A program made the translations under genes and the position numbers. DNA of 64,000 bases from Bordetella parapertussis (GTDB lineage Bacteria > Pseudomonadota > Gammaproteobacteria > Burkholderiales > SG8-39): contig CAMAXP010000009.1 of the NCBI GenBank assembly GCA_945862265.1, positions 48,180 to 112,179 on the forward strand. Reading direction: 5' to 3'. Below are positions 41,123 through 49,423 of the stretch, in pieces. Numbering within the stretch: position 1 is the first letter of the stretch; each line of letters begins with the position of its first letter. The notes below the pieces were generated by a model that saw only the letters and a program-made list of their open reading frames with translations, did no database searches and was not told the DNA's origin.

Positions 41123-42631
41123 TCAGGCGCCGGCCTTTTCGGGGTCGCGCCAGAGTTCGCGGGCGCGCGCCTTGAGGAGTTTGCGGTCGATCTTGTTCGG
41201 GCCGGCGAGCGGCAGCACGTCCATGAATTCGACCTGGCGCGGATGCTGGTAGGCCGGGGCATTGGCGAGGGCGTACTGCTTGATCTCGTCTTCGCCGAGT
41301 TTGGAGCCCGCGCGACGCACGATGAATGCGAAAGGCTTCTCGCCCTTGAGCTCGTCGGGCACCGGGACGACACAGGACTGCGCGATGTCCGGGTGCTTCT
41401 CGAGCACGTGTTCGACTTCTCCGGGATAGATGTTCTCCCCCCCGCAGTTGAACATGTCGTCCGCGCGGCCGATGAAGTAGTAGGCGCCCTGCGCGTCCCT
41501 GCGGAAGACATCGCCGGAGATGTACCAGCCGTCCGGGGTCAGGGCTTCGCGCGATTTCTCGGGGAGGTTGAGGTAGCCGGTCATCGTCGCGGGGGTGTGC
41601 TGCACCAGCACGCCTTCGTCGGTGTCGCGGCCTTCGCTGTCGATGAGGCGCGCCTGGACGTCCGGGAGCGGCCAGCCGAGCGCCATGTCGGGCCGTGGCC
41701 GGCCATCGGGGTGCGGGCCGAACACGACCGGGCCGGCTTCGGTGGTCCCGTAGGCGTTCATGATGGTCGCCTTGGGGAACAGGCTGCGCAGGTCGTCAAT
41801 GAGCTTTTGTGTCGTGGGCGCCGAGCCCATCCGCACCGTGCGCACCGAGGACAGGTCGGTTTTGGCGATCGTGTCCTTCTCGCGCACCATCATTGCGAGC
41901 ATCGTGGGGACCGAAGTCAGCCAGGTCACGCCGAAGCGCCCGACGGCCTCGACATATTTCTTCGCGTCGAACTGCGGCATCAGCACCATGCTCGCGTGCG
42001 CCGCGAACACGAACTTCGAGGTGCCCAGGCCGTTCATGTGGAAGAGCGGCGCGGCAACGATCAGCCGGTGGTCTCCCGGCGGGATGGTCTTCAGGCGCGA
42101 TTCGACCGCCCACAGGTGTCCCTGGTGCGAGAGCGGCACGCCCTTGGGCCGGCCGGTGGACCCGGAGGTGTACAGCACCATCGCGACTTCGCCCTGGCGG
42201 GGGACGACGGTCTCGAACGGCCCGCGATCGAGCAGCGCCTCGAACTCCGGGCCGAACTCGACGATAGCGAGGTCGGCAGCCACGGCCGGCCTGCGCTCAG
42301 CGTCGCACAGCACGAGCTTCACGCTCGAATCGCGCATCACGAAGTCGATCGTGTCGCGCGGGAACTTGTGGTTCACTGGCACGGCCACGAGGCCGGCGCG
42401 CATGGTCCCGAAGTACGCGATGAGGAACTCGGCGCGGTTGGCCGACAGGATGGCCACCGAATCGCCGCGGACGAGGCCGCGCTTGAGCAGGCCCCGCGCG
42501 CAGGCATCCGCCAGGGCATCGACTTCGCCGTGGGTGTATTCGCGGGGATGCGTCCAATCGAGGCAGTCGATCAGCGCGAGCTTGGAGGGGTCTTTGTTGC
42601 GATCCAGGAGATCGCCGAGGTTGGTCAGCAT
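41123..42631 (-). CDS. Acyl-/aryl-CoA ligase (AMP-binding family)
   Basis: 502 residues. Adenylation motifs are in order: LYTSGSTGRPKGVPLSHQG (A3, P-loop), YGTTEAGPV (A5), GWYISGDVFRR (A7) and the C-terminal catalytic Lys in GPNKIDRKLL (A10). It activates a carboxylic acid with ATP to an adenylate and then the CoA thioester. The acid cannot be predicted. It is the first gene of the 13-gene minus-strand operon, placed 60 bp from the cysteine-dioxygenase-like gene in the same direction, which may also read into it. Confidence 0.93.
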   Translation of the reverse strand: MLTNLGDLLDRNKDPSKLALIDCLDWTHPREYTHGEVDALADACARGLLKRGLVRGDSVAILSANRAEFLIAYFGTMRAGLVAVPVNHKFPRDTIDFVMRDSSVKLVLCDAERRPAVAADLAIVEFGPEFEALLDRGPFETVVPRQGEVAMVLYTSGSTGRPKGVPLSHQGHLWAVESRLKTIPPGDHRLIVAAPLFHMNGLGTSKFVFAAHASMVLMPQFDAKKYVEAVGRFGVTWLTSVPTMLAMMVREKDTIAKTDLSSVRTVRMGSAPTTQKLIDDLRSLFPKATIMNAYGTTEAGPVVFGPHPDGRPRPDMALGWPLPDVQARLIDSEGRDTDEGVLVQHTPATMTGYLNLPEKSREALTPDGWYISGDVFRRDAQGAYYFIGRADDMFNCGGENIYPGEVEHVLEKHPDIAQSCVVPVPDELKGEKPFAFIVRRAGSKLGEDEIKQYALANAPAYQHPRQVEFMDVLPLAGPNKIDRKLLKARARELWRDPEKAGA

Positions 42632-42691
42632 AGTGTCGGGAAGATAGCGGAAAAGGGCGCGTGCGTCCGTCCGTGGAGCGAACCGGCGCCC

Positions 42692-43285
42692 TTACGCCAG
42701 CAGGACCCGGTTCACGCCGTCGCCGATGTGATCGGGGGCGACGCCGTAGATGTGCAGCGACATGGCGAAGCCGGGGGAGCGGTTGGCGAGGCGGTGGACG
42801 AACCTGCCGTTGCTTGCGTCGCATCCCGTTTCGCCCGCGGTCAGCGATCGGGTGGCGAGGAGCGCGCCGGGTTCCGACTCACCTTCGCGCCATGCGACAA
42901 AGGTTTCCTCTTCGAGTACGCCCGTGTGCATTCCCAGCGCGCACCAGGCGAGGTGGGCATGGACCGGGGTGATGCAACCGGGGGGCCAGACCAGCCCGAG
43001 CACGCAGAACCGCCCTTCAGGATCGGCATGCAAGAGCACCCGGCTGTATCCGGTGCAGCACATGACGTAGCGCATGCCGTCCAGCAAGGCCGTATTTTCG
43101 ATGTGCAGGTCGATTGCCGCTTTTGCCGCTCTTGCCGCGGCCGGCCAGTCGCCTGCTCGGACGCTGCCGAAATTGCGCTCGAGGCTCTCGACGAGCGCCG
43201 AGAATGCGTCCGGGGTGGCGCCGGCCTGCCAGTTGTCGATAGGAGAGGCGTTGCCGGCGACGGTGATGGAACGGGCTGCGTGCAT
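42692..43285 (-). CDS. Cysteine dioxygenase family (cupin thiol dioxygenase)
   Basis: 197 residues. The three-His iron site is visible: H109 and H111 in TPVHAHLAW and H178 in MSLHIYG. Size and motifs fit bacterial cysteine dioxygenase or 3-mercaptopropionate dioxygenase, which add O2 to a thiol to give a sulfinate. The divergently placed Lrp/AsnC-type regulator is a plausible controller, and thiol or sulfonate metabolism would fit the nearby NitT/TauT-type transporter, though this remains inference. ATG at 43285 follows GGAGACCGCCAC. Confidence 0.85.
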   Translation of the reverse strand: MHAARSITVAGNASPIDNWQAGATPDAFSALVESLERNFGSVRAGDWPAAARAAKAAIDLHIENTALLDGMRYVMCCTGYSRVLLHADPEGRFCVLGLVWPPGCITPVHAHLAWCALGMHTGVLEEETFVAWREGESEPGALLATRSLTAGETGCDASNGRFVHRLANRSPGFAMSLHIYGVAPDHIGDGVNRVLLA

Positions 43286-43341
43286 GTGGCGGTCTCCGGG
43301 ATGGCCAGACAGAATAAGAAAAAAACTACCTTACGTTTGAA

Positions 43342-43358
43342 TATTTTGTCATAAAATA
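43342..43358. promoter_or_regulatory. Candidate operator in the AT-rich divergent region
   Basis: TATTTT-GTCAT-AAAATA is a perfect inverted repeat with 6-bp arms in the unusually AT-rich 153 bp between the cysteine-dioxygenase-like gene and the Lrp/AsnC gene. Lrp-type proteins bind AT-rich imperfect palindromes of about this size, so it may be the autoregulatory site. Confidence 0.45.
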
Positions 43359-43438
43359 ACCATGAAATTGCTATTTTTTAGATTGAATATACCAATAAAT
43401 CCAAACAAGTTGACTTCCATGCCTTCGCAAGGCCGCAT

Positions 43439-43900
43439 GTGGACCCGATAGACAAGAAAATCCTCGCGCTCCTGCAGGAGGACGCGACGCTCACGGTGAA
43501 CGAACTGGCGGGCCGGGTGGGGCTTTCGCCCAACCCGTGCTGGCGGCGTGTCCAGCGCCTCGAGGCGGACGGGGTGATTCGCAAGCGCGTGACCCTGCTG
43601 AATGCGGCCGCGCTCAACGCTGGCGTCACCGTGTTCGTGGCTATCAAGACGAGCCAGCACAGCGCGGCCTGGTTCAAGAGCTTCTCGAAGAACGTGAACG
43701 CCATTCCCGAAGTGATGGAGTTCTACCGGATGAGCGGCGAAGTGGATTACCTGCTGCGCGTGGTGGTGCCGGATATTGCGGCCTATGACGCGGTCTACAA
43801 GCAGCTGATCAGGACGCCGGGTCTGTCCGACGTAAGCTCCAGTTTTGCCATGGAGCAGATCAAGTACACGACTGCGCTCCCGCTGCAGTTCATCGAGTGA
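43439..43900 (+). CDS. Lrp/AsnC family transcriptional regulator
   Basis: 153 residues starting with GTG (MDPIDKKILALLQED), the standard N-terminus; the ATG two bases earlier is out of frame. An AsnC-type helix-turn-helix covers about residues 5-50 (TVNELAGRVGLSPNPCWRRVQRLE split around the turn), and the C-terminal RAM domain has EFYRMSGEVDYLLRVVVPD, the amino-acid-binding and oligomerisation part. It likely controls itself and the divergent cysteine-dioxygenase-like gene in response to an amino acid or thiol. The DUF2817 gene follows within 27 bases. Confidence 0.93.
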   Translation: MDPIDKKILALLQEDATLTVNELAGRVGLSPNPCWRRVQRLEADGVIRKRVTLLNAAALNAGVTVFVAIKTSQHSAAWFKSFSKNVNAIPEVMEFYRMSGEVDYLLRVVVPDIAAYDAVYKQLIRTPGLSDVSSSFAMEQIKYTTALPLQFIE

Positions 43901-43926
43901 AGAAAATTCAGGAAAGGAAATCTGCC

Positions 43927-45018
43927 ATGACCGACCTGTCGGTGTTCTCTTCGACCTATCCAGAGGCGCGCTGGAAGTTTCTCGACGCGGCCCGCGCCGC
44001 CGGCGCGCAGGTTGCGCACTACCTTCATCCCGGGCAGAAGGGACCGGAAGGCGAGGCGCTCTACCTGGATGTTGCTGTGCTTGGCCGCCCGGATGCGCCG
44101 AACAGGATGGTTGTCGGCTGTGGCACCCACGGCATCGAGGGCTTGTCAGGGTCTGCCGCGCAGACTGCCTGGATCAAGGGCGGGGGCGCGAAGCGGATAG
44201 GACCTGACAGTGCTGTCGTGATGCTCCACGCACATAACCCCTGGGGTTTCGCTCACCTGCAACGCGTCACGGAAGAGAACGTCGACCTCAACCGCAACTT
44301 TGTCGACCATGCGCAACCTTATCCGGCCAACCCCGGCTACGCAGTCCTGCACCCGGGAATCTCGCCTTCACGCTGGGACGAGGGCGCCATCCACGGGGTA
44401 TTCGCGGCGCTCGAAGCGTTCCGTGAAAAGAACGGGGAGCAGGCATTTTCGGATGCCTACAACGGTGGCCAGTACAGTCACGCCGACGGCGTGTTCTTCG
44501 GCGGTCATCGCCCGCAGTGGTCGAACGAGGCTTTCCGCCAGGCCGTGAGGGAGCACGTGGCCGGGGCGAAGCGTGCGGGGATCATCGACCTGCACACCGG
44601 AATCGGACCGTACCTCGATCACGTATTCCTTTGCTTTCACGCGGCAGGTTCGCCGGCCTACGAGCGGGCACGCGCCTGGTGGGGCGAGCGGGCGGTCAAC
44701 CGGCAAGGGTCGACGCACAAGGCGCTGGCGGTCTACAAGGGGCTGCTGATCGATGCCTTCCAGGCTGAACTGCCCGATGCCGAAACGACGGCGGTCGTGA
44801 TCGAGTTTGGTACGCGCTCGCGCCAGGAGATGCAACGCGCCAACATGGCCCTGCGCTGGCTGCGTTGCCATGGCAAGGAGGATGCGGACCTCGCCAAGCC
44901 GGTTCACGCGGATTACGTCGAGGCGTTCTATCCCAGTGATCCGGCCTGGCGCGAGGCGGTGCTCGCCCAGTCAAGGGTGTTCCTCGACCAGGCGGCTGCC
45001 GGGATCGGCGCGCCCTAG
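43927..45018 (+). CDS. DUF2817 / M14-like zinc metallohydrolase
   Basis: 363 residues from the ATG at 43927, preceded by AGGAAAGGAAA; the frame could start at GTG 43897 overlapping the regulator stop, but that adds a non-conserved lead. A carboxypeptidase-like zinc site begins with GTHGIEG (H68, E71) and the third ligand is likely in IIDLHTGIG. NVDLNRNF is a further M14 mark. DUF2817 proteins resemble succinylglutamate desuccinylase/aspartoacylase and cleave amides or peptides; the substrate is unknown. It is cotranscribed with the Lrp-type regulator. Confidence 0.87.
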   Translation: MTDLSVFSSTYPEARWKFLDAARAAGAQVAHYLHPGQKGPEGEALYLDVAVLGRPDAPNRMVVGCGTHGIEGLSGSAAQTAWIKGGGAKRIGPDSAVVMLHAHNPWGFAHLQRVTEENVDLNRNFVDHAQPYPANPGYAVLHPGISPSRWDEGAIHGVFAALEAFREKNGEQAFSDAYNGGQYSHADGVFFGGHRPQWSNEAFRQAVREHVAGAKRAGIIDLHTGIGPYLDHVFLCFHAAGSPAYERARAWWGERAVNRQGSTHKALAVYKGLLIDAFQAELPDAETTAVVIEFGTRSRQEMQRANMALRWLRCHGKEDADLAKPVHADYVEAFYPSDPAWREAVLAQSRVFLDQAAAGIGAP

Positions 45019-45803
45019 GCCGCCCTTTTCAGCACGCCGTCCAGGGCGGCACTGAAGGCGTCCGGCTGCTCCAGGTTCGACAGGTGTGCTGCCGGCGAGA
45101 GCACGGCGAGCGTCGACCCCGGCGCGTTGGTGTGCATTTCCTGGGCCATGGCCAGCGGAGTGGCCATATCCTGCTCCCCGGCAATCACGAGGATAGGGCA
45201 CTTGATCTCCCCCAGGCGCTTGGTCACGTCGATCTGAGGGATCGCCGCGCAGCAGCCGGCATAGCCGGCCGCCGGCGTGGCCACGATCTGCGCGCCAATT
45301 GATTTCATGATGTCGGGCCGCGCCTCACGGAACGCTGGCGTAAACCAGCGCCCCAGGGTGGGTTCGAGCAGCGGTTGCATGCCCTGCGATTCCACGATCC
45401 GGATGCGGTCTGCCCACGTGGATTGCGCTTCAGCGGGATACCTGCTCGTGGTGTTGGCGAGCGTGAGGCTGCTGAACACGCCGGGATACTTGAGCGCAAA
45501 CGTCTGGCCGATCATGCCTCCCATGGACAAGCCACAGAAGTGCGTGTGCTGGATGCCCAATTGCGCCAGGAGCCCGGCAAGGTCGTCTGCAAGTTGCTCC
45601 AGGGTGTAGGGCCCTTGCGGTGCGTCGCTCCGGCCGTGGCCCCGCGTATCGAATGCGAGCACCCGGAAGCGCTTCGAGAATTCGGCGATCTGCGGCGTCC
45701 ACATGGACGAGCTGCATCCGAGGGAATGGCTCAGCGTGAGCCAGGGACCCTCGGTTCCGTGAGTTTCGTAATAGAGGTTGATGCCGTTTACGTTCGCTTT
45801 CAT
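45015..45803 (-). CDS. 3-oxoadipate enol-lactonase-like alpha/beta hydrolase
   Basis: 262 residues from the ATG at 45803 (GGAGAAACCA upstream), the typical PcaD length. NGINLYYETHG opens the chain, FDTRGHGRSD is the second strand-turn mark, GLSMGG holds nucleophile Ser93, GEQDMATP the acid and PAAHLSNLEQP the His. These features are those of PcaD, which opens 3-oxoadipate enol-lactone in the beta-ketoadipate path. No other pca genes lie nearby, so a related lactone or ester is equally possible. It converges on the DUF2817 gene with a 4-base overlap and follows the phosphodiesterase gene by 11 bases. Confidence 0.85.
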   Translation of the reverse strand: MKANVNGINLYYETHGTEGPWLTLSHSLGCSSSMWTPQIAEFSKRFRVLAFDTRGHGRSDAPQGPYTLEQLADDLAGLLAQLGIQHTHFCGLSMGGMIGQTFALKYPGVFSSLTLANTTSRYPAEAQSTWADRIRIVESQGMQPLLEPTLGRWFTPAFREARPDIMKSIGAQIVATPAAGYAGCCAAIPQIDVTKRLGEIKCPILVIAGEQDMATPLAMAQEMHTNAPGSTLAVLSPAAHLSNLEQPDAFSAALDGVLKRAA

Positions 45804-45814
45804 TGGTTTCTCCG

Positions 45815-46984
45815 TTAGGCCCGCGCTACCACGAGGGGGATATACATTTCGTCGACGGACATCCCGCCGTGGTTGCCGATATGGAGGTGCCGCGGCTCCC
45901 CAGGCAACCAGTCCTTGACCGTGTAAGGCTCGTGCATCATCAGCACGAAGTCGCCTGCCCGTGAAGCGATGTGCGGATGAAGGTCGCCGCCGCCGAACCA
46001 GCCTGCGTCGAGCGGCAGGCGTCCGGGGAGGATATCGGCCTTGCCGTCCAGCCACTCGGCGGCGCGCGCCGCGAACTCGTCGTGCCTGCCGGGCAGCACG
46101 TGGCAGAACGCCACGCGCCGCTCGCCGGTCAGCGGGCGCGCGAGCAACGCGGCGAGTCCAGGGCAGTCCGCCAGGTCAAGCGCGTTTTCTGCCGGGCAGT
46201 CGATGAATCCATGGTCCGCCGTGAGGACGATTGCGGTGTCCGTTCCTGAGAGTCGATTGAGCAGCGTCGAGAATGCTGCATCGATCTGGGAAAAGACCGC
46301 AGCGGTTTGCCCGCTCGAAACGCCGAATCGATGCGAACTGGTGTCGAATTCCGGATAGTAGGCGTAGATGAATTTCCGGTGGTCACCGGATTTCACGGCG
46401 GCTTCGGTCTGGGATACGAACCCGTCGAGATTGTCGTACGCAAGGCGCGTGGAGCGGCCGCAGAAATTGCGGTTGTAGTGCGAGTCCACGATCGGGCGGT
46501 AAGACACAACGTACGATTCAGTGGACAGCGTATCGAAAAGCGGTGCGCCGCGGTAAAGGCTCGTCGGCGCTATGCCGCGCTGCTCCAGCGTGTCGCCCGC
46601 CGCGCGCGGCTTGAACGGCAGGGCTGCGGCAATCGTATCGGCCTCGGGAAACCAGGTGAACCATCCGGTAAGCCCGTGCTCGGCAGGCGACAGGCCGGTA
46701 AAGGTAGTGGTGATGGCGCTCGCGGTGGTGGACGGGAAGACCGAAGTCATCCGGCCCGCGAGGTGGGATGCAAGGGTGCTGCCGGCAGCGCGGCTGGCAA
46801 GGTAGTTGTACCCAAGGCCGTCGATGATGATAAGAACGACGTTCTTTGCGCCGGCAAGTTCTTCGGGGGGCAAGGCATCGAGGGACGGATGCAGCGGACG
46901 GCCACCCCGCGATGCGGCGCAGCTCGCGATCAGGTTCAGCAGTCCGCCGCCGGTGTAGTCCGGGTGGATGCGATTGGTGTGCAT
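45815..46984 (-). CDS. Nucleotide pyrophosphatase/phosphodiesterase family protein
   Basis: 389 residues from the ATG at 46984; TTG 46996 is an in-frame alternative and neither has a good ribosome-binding site. The alkaline-phosphatase-superfamily core is seen: NVVLIIIDGLG (first metal Asp), FPSTTASAITT with the nucleophile Thr, YYPEFDTSSHRFG, TADHGF and HIGNHGG as metal ligands. Such enzymes split phosphodiester or pyrophosphate bonds with two Zn2+. No signal peptide is visible. The substrate is unknown; it probably shares a transcript with the downstream hydrolase. Confidence 0.88.
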   Translation of the reverse strand: MHTNRIHPDYTGGGLLNLIASCAASRGGRPLHPSLDALPPEELAGAKNVVLIIIDGLGYNYLASRAAGSTLASHLAGRMTSVFPSTTASAITTTFTGLSPAEHGLTGWFTWFPEADTIAAALPFKPRAAGDTLEQRGIAPTSLYRGAPLFDTLSTESYVVSYRPIVDSHYNRNFCGRSTRLAYDNLDGFVSQTEAAVKSGDHRKFIYAYYPEFDTSSHRFGVSSGQTAAVFSQIDAAFSTLLNRLSGTDTAIVLTADHGFIDCPAENALDLADCPGLAALLARPLTGERRVAFCHVLPGRHDEFAARAAEWLDGKADILPGRLPLDAGWFGGGDLHPHIASRAGDFVLMMHEPYTVKDWLPGEPRHLHIGNHGGMSVDEMYIPLVVARA

Positions 46985-47069
46985 GGGCGCGTTCAAGGCG
47001 GGGCAATGCTAACCGAAAAAGCCCTCCTTACCGACCTTTGTGGCGTGCAAACCCGCGCGCCCCGGCTGC

Positions 47070-47312
47070 CTAGTGAAGCACTATCCGGTTGGTGAGAAGC
47101 GCTTCGTAGTGCCCGAGGAATTCATCGACCGATTCGACGGAGGGATCGTCAGAGAACAAGTGCTCCAATGAGGCGCGCAATTTATGCGCGACATCGCCTT
47201 CGAGGTACCCGCCCCGGCCGGTGGATTTGTCGACAAGCTCGATGCCCTCGCTGCCTGAAAATTCCGCCATGTAAAACTGTGGACTGTCATAGAGGACGTT
47301 CATTTCGCTCAT
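47070..47312 (-). CDS. DUF3567 family protein
   Basis: 80 residues. The core pattern (NVLYDSPQFYMAEF, then GIELVDK and VDEFLGHYEALLTNRIVLH at the end) matches DUF3567, a small protein conserved in Burkholderiales and of unknown function. A second in-frame ATG at 47303 may be the true start, since family members usually begin at MNVLY. It stands alone, divergent from the DUF6806 gene with 188 bp between, where I see no further gene. Confidence 0.85.
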   Translation of the reverse strand: MSEMNVLYDSPQFYMAEFSGSEGIELVDKSTGRGGYLEGDVAHKLRASLEHLFSDDPSVESVDEFLGHYEALLTNRIVLH

Positions 47313-47459
47313 GGTGGCGCTGCCTTGTGGGGTTTTTGTGGGTCAAAGCAATCTTTGTGCCGAATTTCCAGAATTCAAGGGCCGCGTCGGCTCCCTTTCC
47401 TTTAACGGCCGCGGGTGCGGGGAAGTTGACCCCGGCGCTGGCCGGCAGGGGGTGCGTGA

Positions 47460-47465
47460 TAGAAT
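47460..47465 (+). promoter_or_regulatory. Candidate -10 box (TAGAAT) of the DUF6806 gene
   Basis: TAGAAT is followed, after a predicted start near 47472, by a leader of about 29 bases that includes GAGGAT before the ATG at 47501. No convincing -35 hexamer was found at standard spacing. Confidence 0.4.
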
Positions 47466-47500
47466 TTGAGCCCTCTTCCCTCCATACGAGGATCCCTGCC

Positions 47501-48058
47501 ATGCGGATGGAAGTCCACGTACACGCAGACATTCCCATACTCGAAGGCGTCGCCCGAAAGCAGCTCGAAGTCGCCCTTTCGCCTTGGCTCGACTACCTTG
47601 ACGCCGACAGCATGGATGACGTCAAGAGCCTCGAACCCGAGGAGCCGGGCATCGAGTACGACGAGCCGAACCGGATGCTCTACCTCTGCTGGACCGGCGA
47701 GATCGGTCGCAGCTTCCAGAAAGTGCTCGAAACCGCCCTCGACACGCTCGGTCCGTATGCCGAGGAGGCCGTGGAGGTGGATGTCACCATCTACCAGGAC
47801 AGCGGCGAGCAGGAAGGACAATTGCTGTTCGTCGGCCCGACCGCCCAGGCGATCCATGAGGCGCAGCGGCGCTGCATGCTCGAGGACGTCACGGCCATGC
47901 TGGCGCGTCAGTTCGACAAGCCGAAGGTCGATGAAGTGCTTGCGGTAGTAAACGACCTGTTCGACCGCGACTGGAAAGACAAGGCGAACCAGCCGAGAAA
48001 ACCGGAGCGTGCGTTTGAAACGTACACCCGCACGCCGAACAGGAAGAACCTGCACTAG
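47501..48058 (+). CDS. DUF6806 family protein
   Basis: 185 residues from ATG 47501 with GAGGAT seven bases upstream; ATG 47507 is an alternative. The protein is acidic and soluble, opening MRMEVHVHADIPILEGVARK, with a middle PGIEYDEPNRMLYLCWTGEI and a basic tail (NRKNLH). It matches DUF6806, a cytoplasmic family found in Burkholderiales with no known role. A strong intrinsic terminator follows within 20 bases, so it forms a single-gene unit. Confidence 0.83.
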   Translation: MRMEVHVHADIPILEGVARKQLEVALSPWLDYLDADSMDDVKSLEPEEPGIEYDEPNRMLYLCWTGEIGRSFQKVLETALDTLGPYAEEAVEVDVTIYQDSGEQEGQLLFVGPTAQAIHEAQRRCMLEDVTAMLARQFDKPKVDEVLAVVNDLFDRDWKDKANQPRKPERAFETYTRTPNRKNLH

Positions 48059-48074
48059 ACATCAAGGCTTTTTG

Positions 48075-48098
48075 ACGCCCCCGTCCGGGGGCGTTTTT
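48075..48098 (+). terminator. Intrinsic terminator after the DUF6806 gene
   Basis: ACGCCCCC (48075-48082) pairs with GGGGGCGT (48087-48094) around GTCC, directly followed by a T-run (48094-48098). It ends 15 bases before the metY ATG, so metY must be expressed by read-through or from a promoter hidden in this short gap. Confidence 0.92.
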
Positions 48099-48112
48099 GT
48101 TTGGGGGATCCG

Positions 48113-49414
48113 ATGGCAGGCCCGAAATTTCCCGGTTTTGACACCCTATCGCTGCATGCGGGGCAGTCGCCCGACCCCGCAACCGGCAGCCGCGCGGTGC
48201 CGATTTACCAGACTACGTCCTACGTATTCCGCGATTCGGATCACGCAGCCTCGCTGTTCAACATGGAACGAGCGGGGCATGTCTACTCGCGGATCTCGAA
48301 CCCGACGGTAGCTGTGCTCGAGGAGCGCGTCGCGGCGCTTGAAGGCGGCGTCGGCGCCATCGCGGTGGCGAGCGGGCAGGCGGCGCTGCACCTTGCCGTA
48401 TCCACGATCCTCGATGCAGGCCATCACGTGGTCGCGTCGAACTCCCTGTATGGCGGCTCACACAACCTGCTGGGCTACACGCTGAAAAGGTTCGGCATCG
48501 AGACGACGTTTGTCGACCCGAGAGACCTGGGCGCCTGGGAAAAGGCCCTGCAACCGAACACCCGATTGCTCTTCGGCGAGACCCTGGGCAACCCGGGTCT
48601 AGACGTGCTCGACATCCCGGCGGTGTCGAAGATCGCTCACGGGCACGGAGTGCCGCTGCTCGTGGACTCGACGTTCACGACGCCCTACCTGATGCAGCCA
48701 TTCTCCCTGGGTGCTGACCTGCTTTACCACTCGGCGACCAAGTTTCTCGGCGGCCATGGCGTCGCCATTGGAGGCGTGCTGGTCGATTCCGGGCGGTTCG
48801 ACTGGGAGGCCTCGGGCAAGTTTGCGCAGCTGACCGCACCTTATGCGGGATTCCACAACATGGACTTCGAGGAAGAGTCCGGCACGCGGGCTTTCCTGTT
48901 GCGTGCCCGCCGCGAAGGCCTGCGTGATTTCGGCGCTTGCATGGCGCCAATGAATGCGTTCCAGATCCTGCAGGGCATCGAAACGCTGCATCTGCGGATG
49001 CAGCGCCACGTGGAGAACACTCGTAAGATCGTCGCCTTCCTCGCCTCGAACGCAATGGTCGAGTCGGTGGGGTACCCTGAGCTGCCCAGCCATCCGGACC
49101 ATGCACTTGCCCTGAGATTGCTGCCCAAAGGCTGCGGGGCCGTGTTCTCGTTCAACCTGAAAGGCGGCCGCGAAGCTGGCAAGAAGTTCATCGAAAGCCT
49201 GCGGATCTTTTCTCACCTCGCCAACGTCGGCGATGCGAAGTCGCTCGTCATCCATCCCGCGTCCACGACGCATTACCGCATGGACGACGAAGCTCTGCGG
49301 CGCGCGGGGATCGCCGCTGGCACCGTGCGGCTTTCGATCGGGCTGGAAGATGCGGACGATCTGATTGACGACTTGTCGCGTGCGCTCAAAGATGCGCAAC
49401 GCACGATGAAATAG
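48113..49414 (+). CDS. metY: O-acetylhomoserine sulfhydrylase (Cys/Met metabolism PLP enzyme)
   Basis: 433 residues from the ATG at 48113, behind GGGGGA; a TTG at 48101 is also in frame but lies in the terminator tail. The protein opens FDTLSLHAGQSPDPATGSR, the usual MetY start, and has the PLP-lysine K210 in HSATKFLGGHG. The length (about 430) fits MetY rather than the 390-residue MetB/MetZ types. It makes homocysteine from O-acetylhomoserine and sulfide, supplying the substrate that the core-MetE enzyme at 20790 would methylate. A hydrolase gene follows after 9 bases. Confidence 0.93.
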   Translation: MAGPKFPGFDTLSLHAGQSPDPATGSRAVPIYQTTSYVFRDSDHAASLFNMERAGHVYSRISNPTVAVLEERVAALEGGVGAIAVASGQAALHLAVSTILDAGHHVVASNSLYGGSHNLLGYTLKRFGIETTFVDPRDLGAWEKALQPNTRLLFGETLGNPGLDVLDIPAVSKIAHGHGVPLLVDSTFTTPYLMQPFSLGADLLYHSATKFLGGHGVAIGGVLVDSGRFDWEASGKFAQLTAPYAGFHNMDFEEESGTRAFLLRARREGLRDFGACMAPMNAFQILQGIETLHLRMQRHVENTRKIVAFLASNAMVESVGYPELPSHPDHALALRLLPKGCGAVFSFNLKGGREAGKKFIESLRIFSHLANVGDAKSLVIHPASTTHYRMDDEALRRAGIAAGTVRLSIGLEDADDLIDDLSRALKDAQRTMK

Positions 49415-49423
49415 GCCGGGGCC

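Noticed and set aside
40274..43354. Open frame of 1026 codons on the plus strand
   Set aside because: It is antisense to the VOC, CoA-ligase and cysteine-dioxygenase genes, which all have clear family motifs and coupled junctions. Long antisense frames are common in GC-rich DNA, and the translated product is His/Arg/Val-rich without a recognisable domain.
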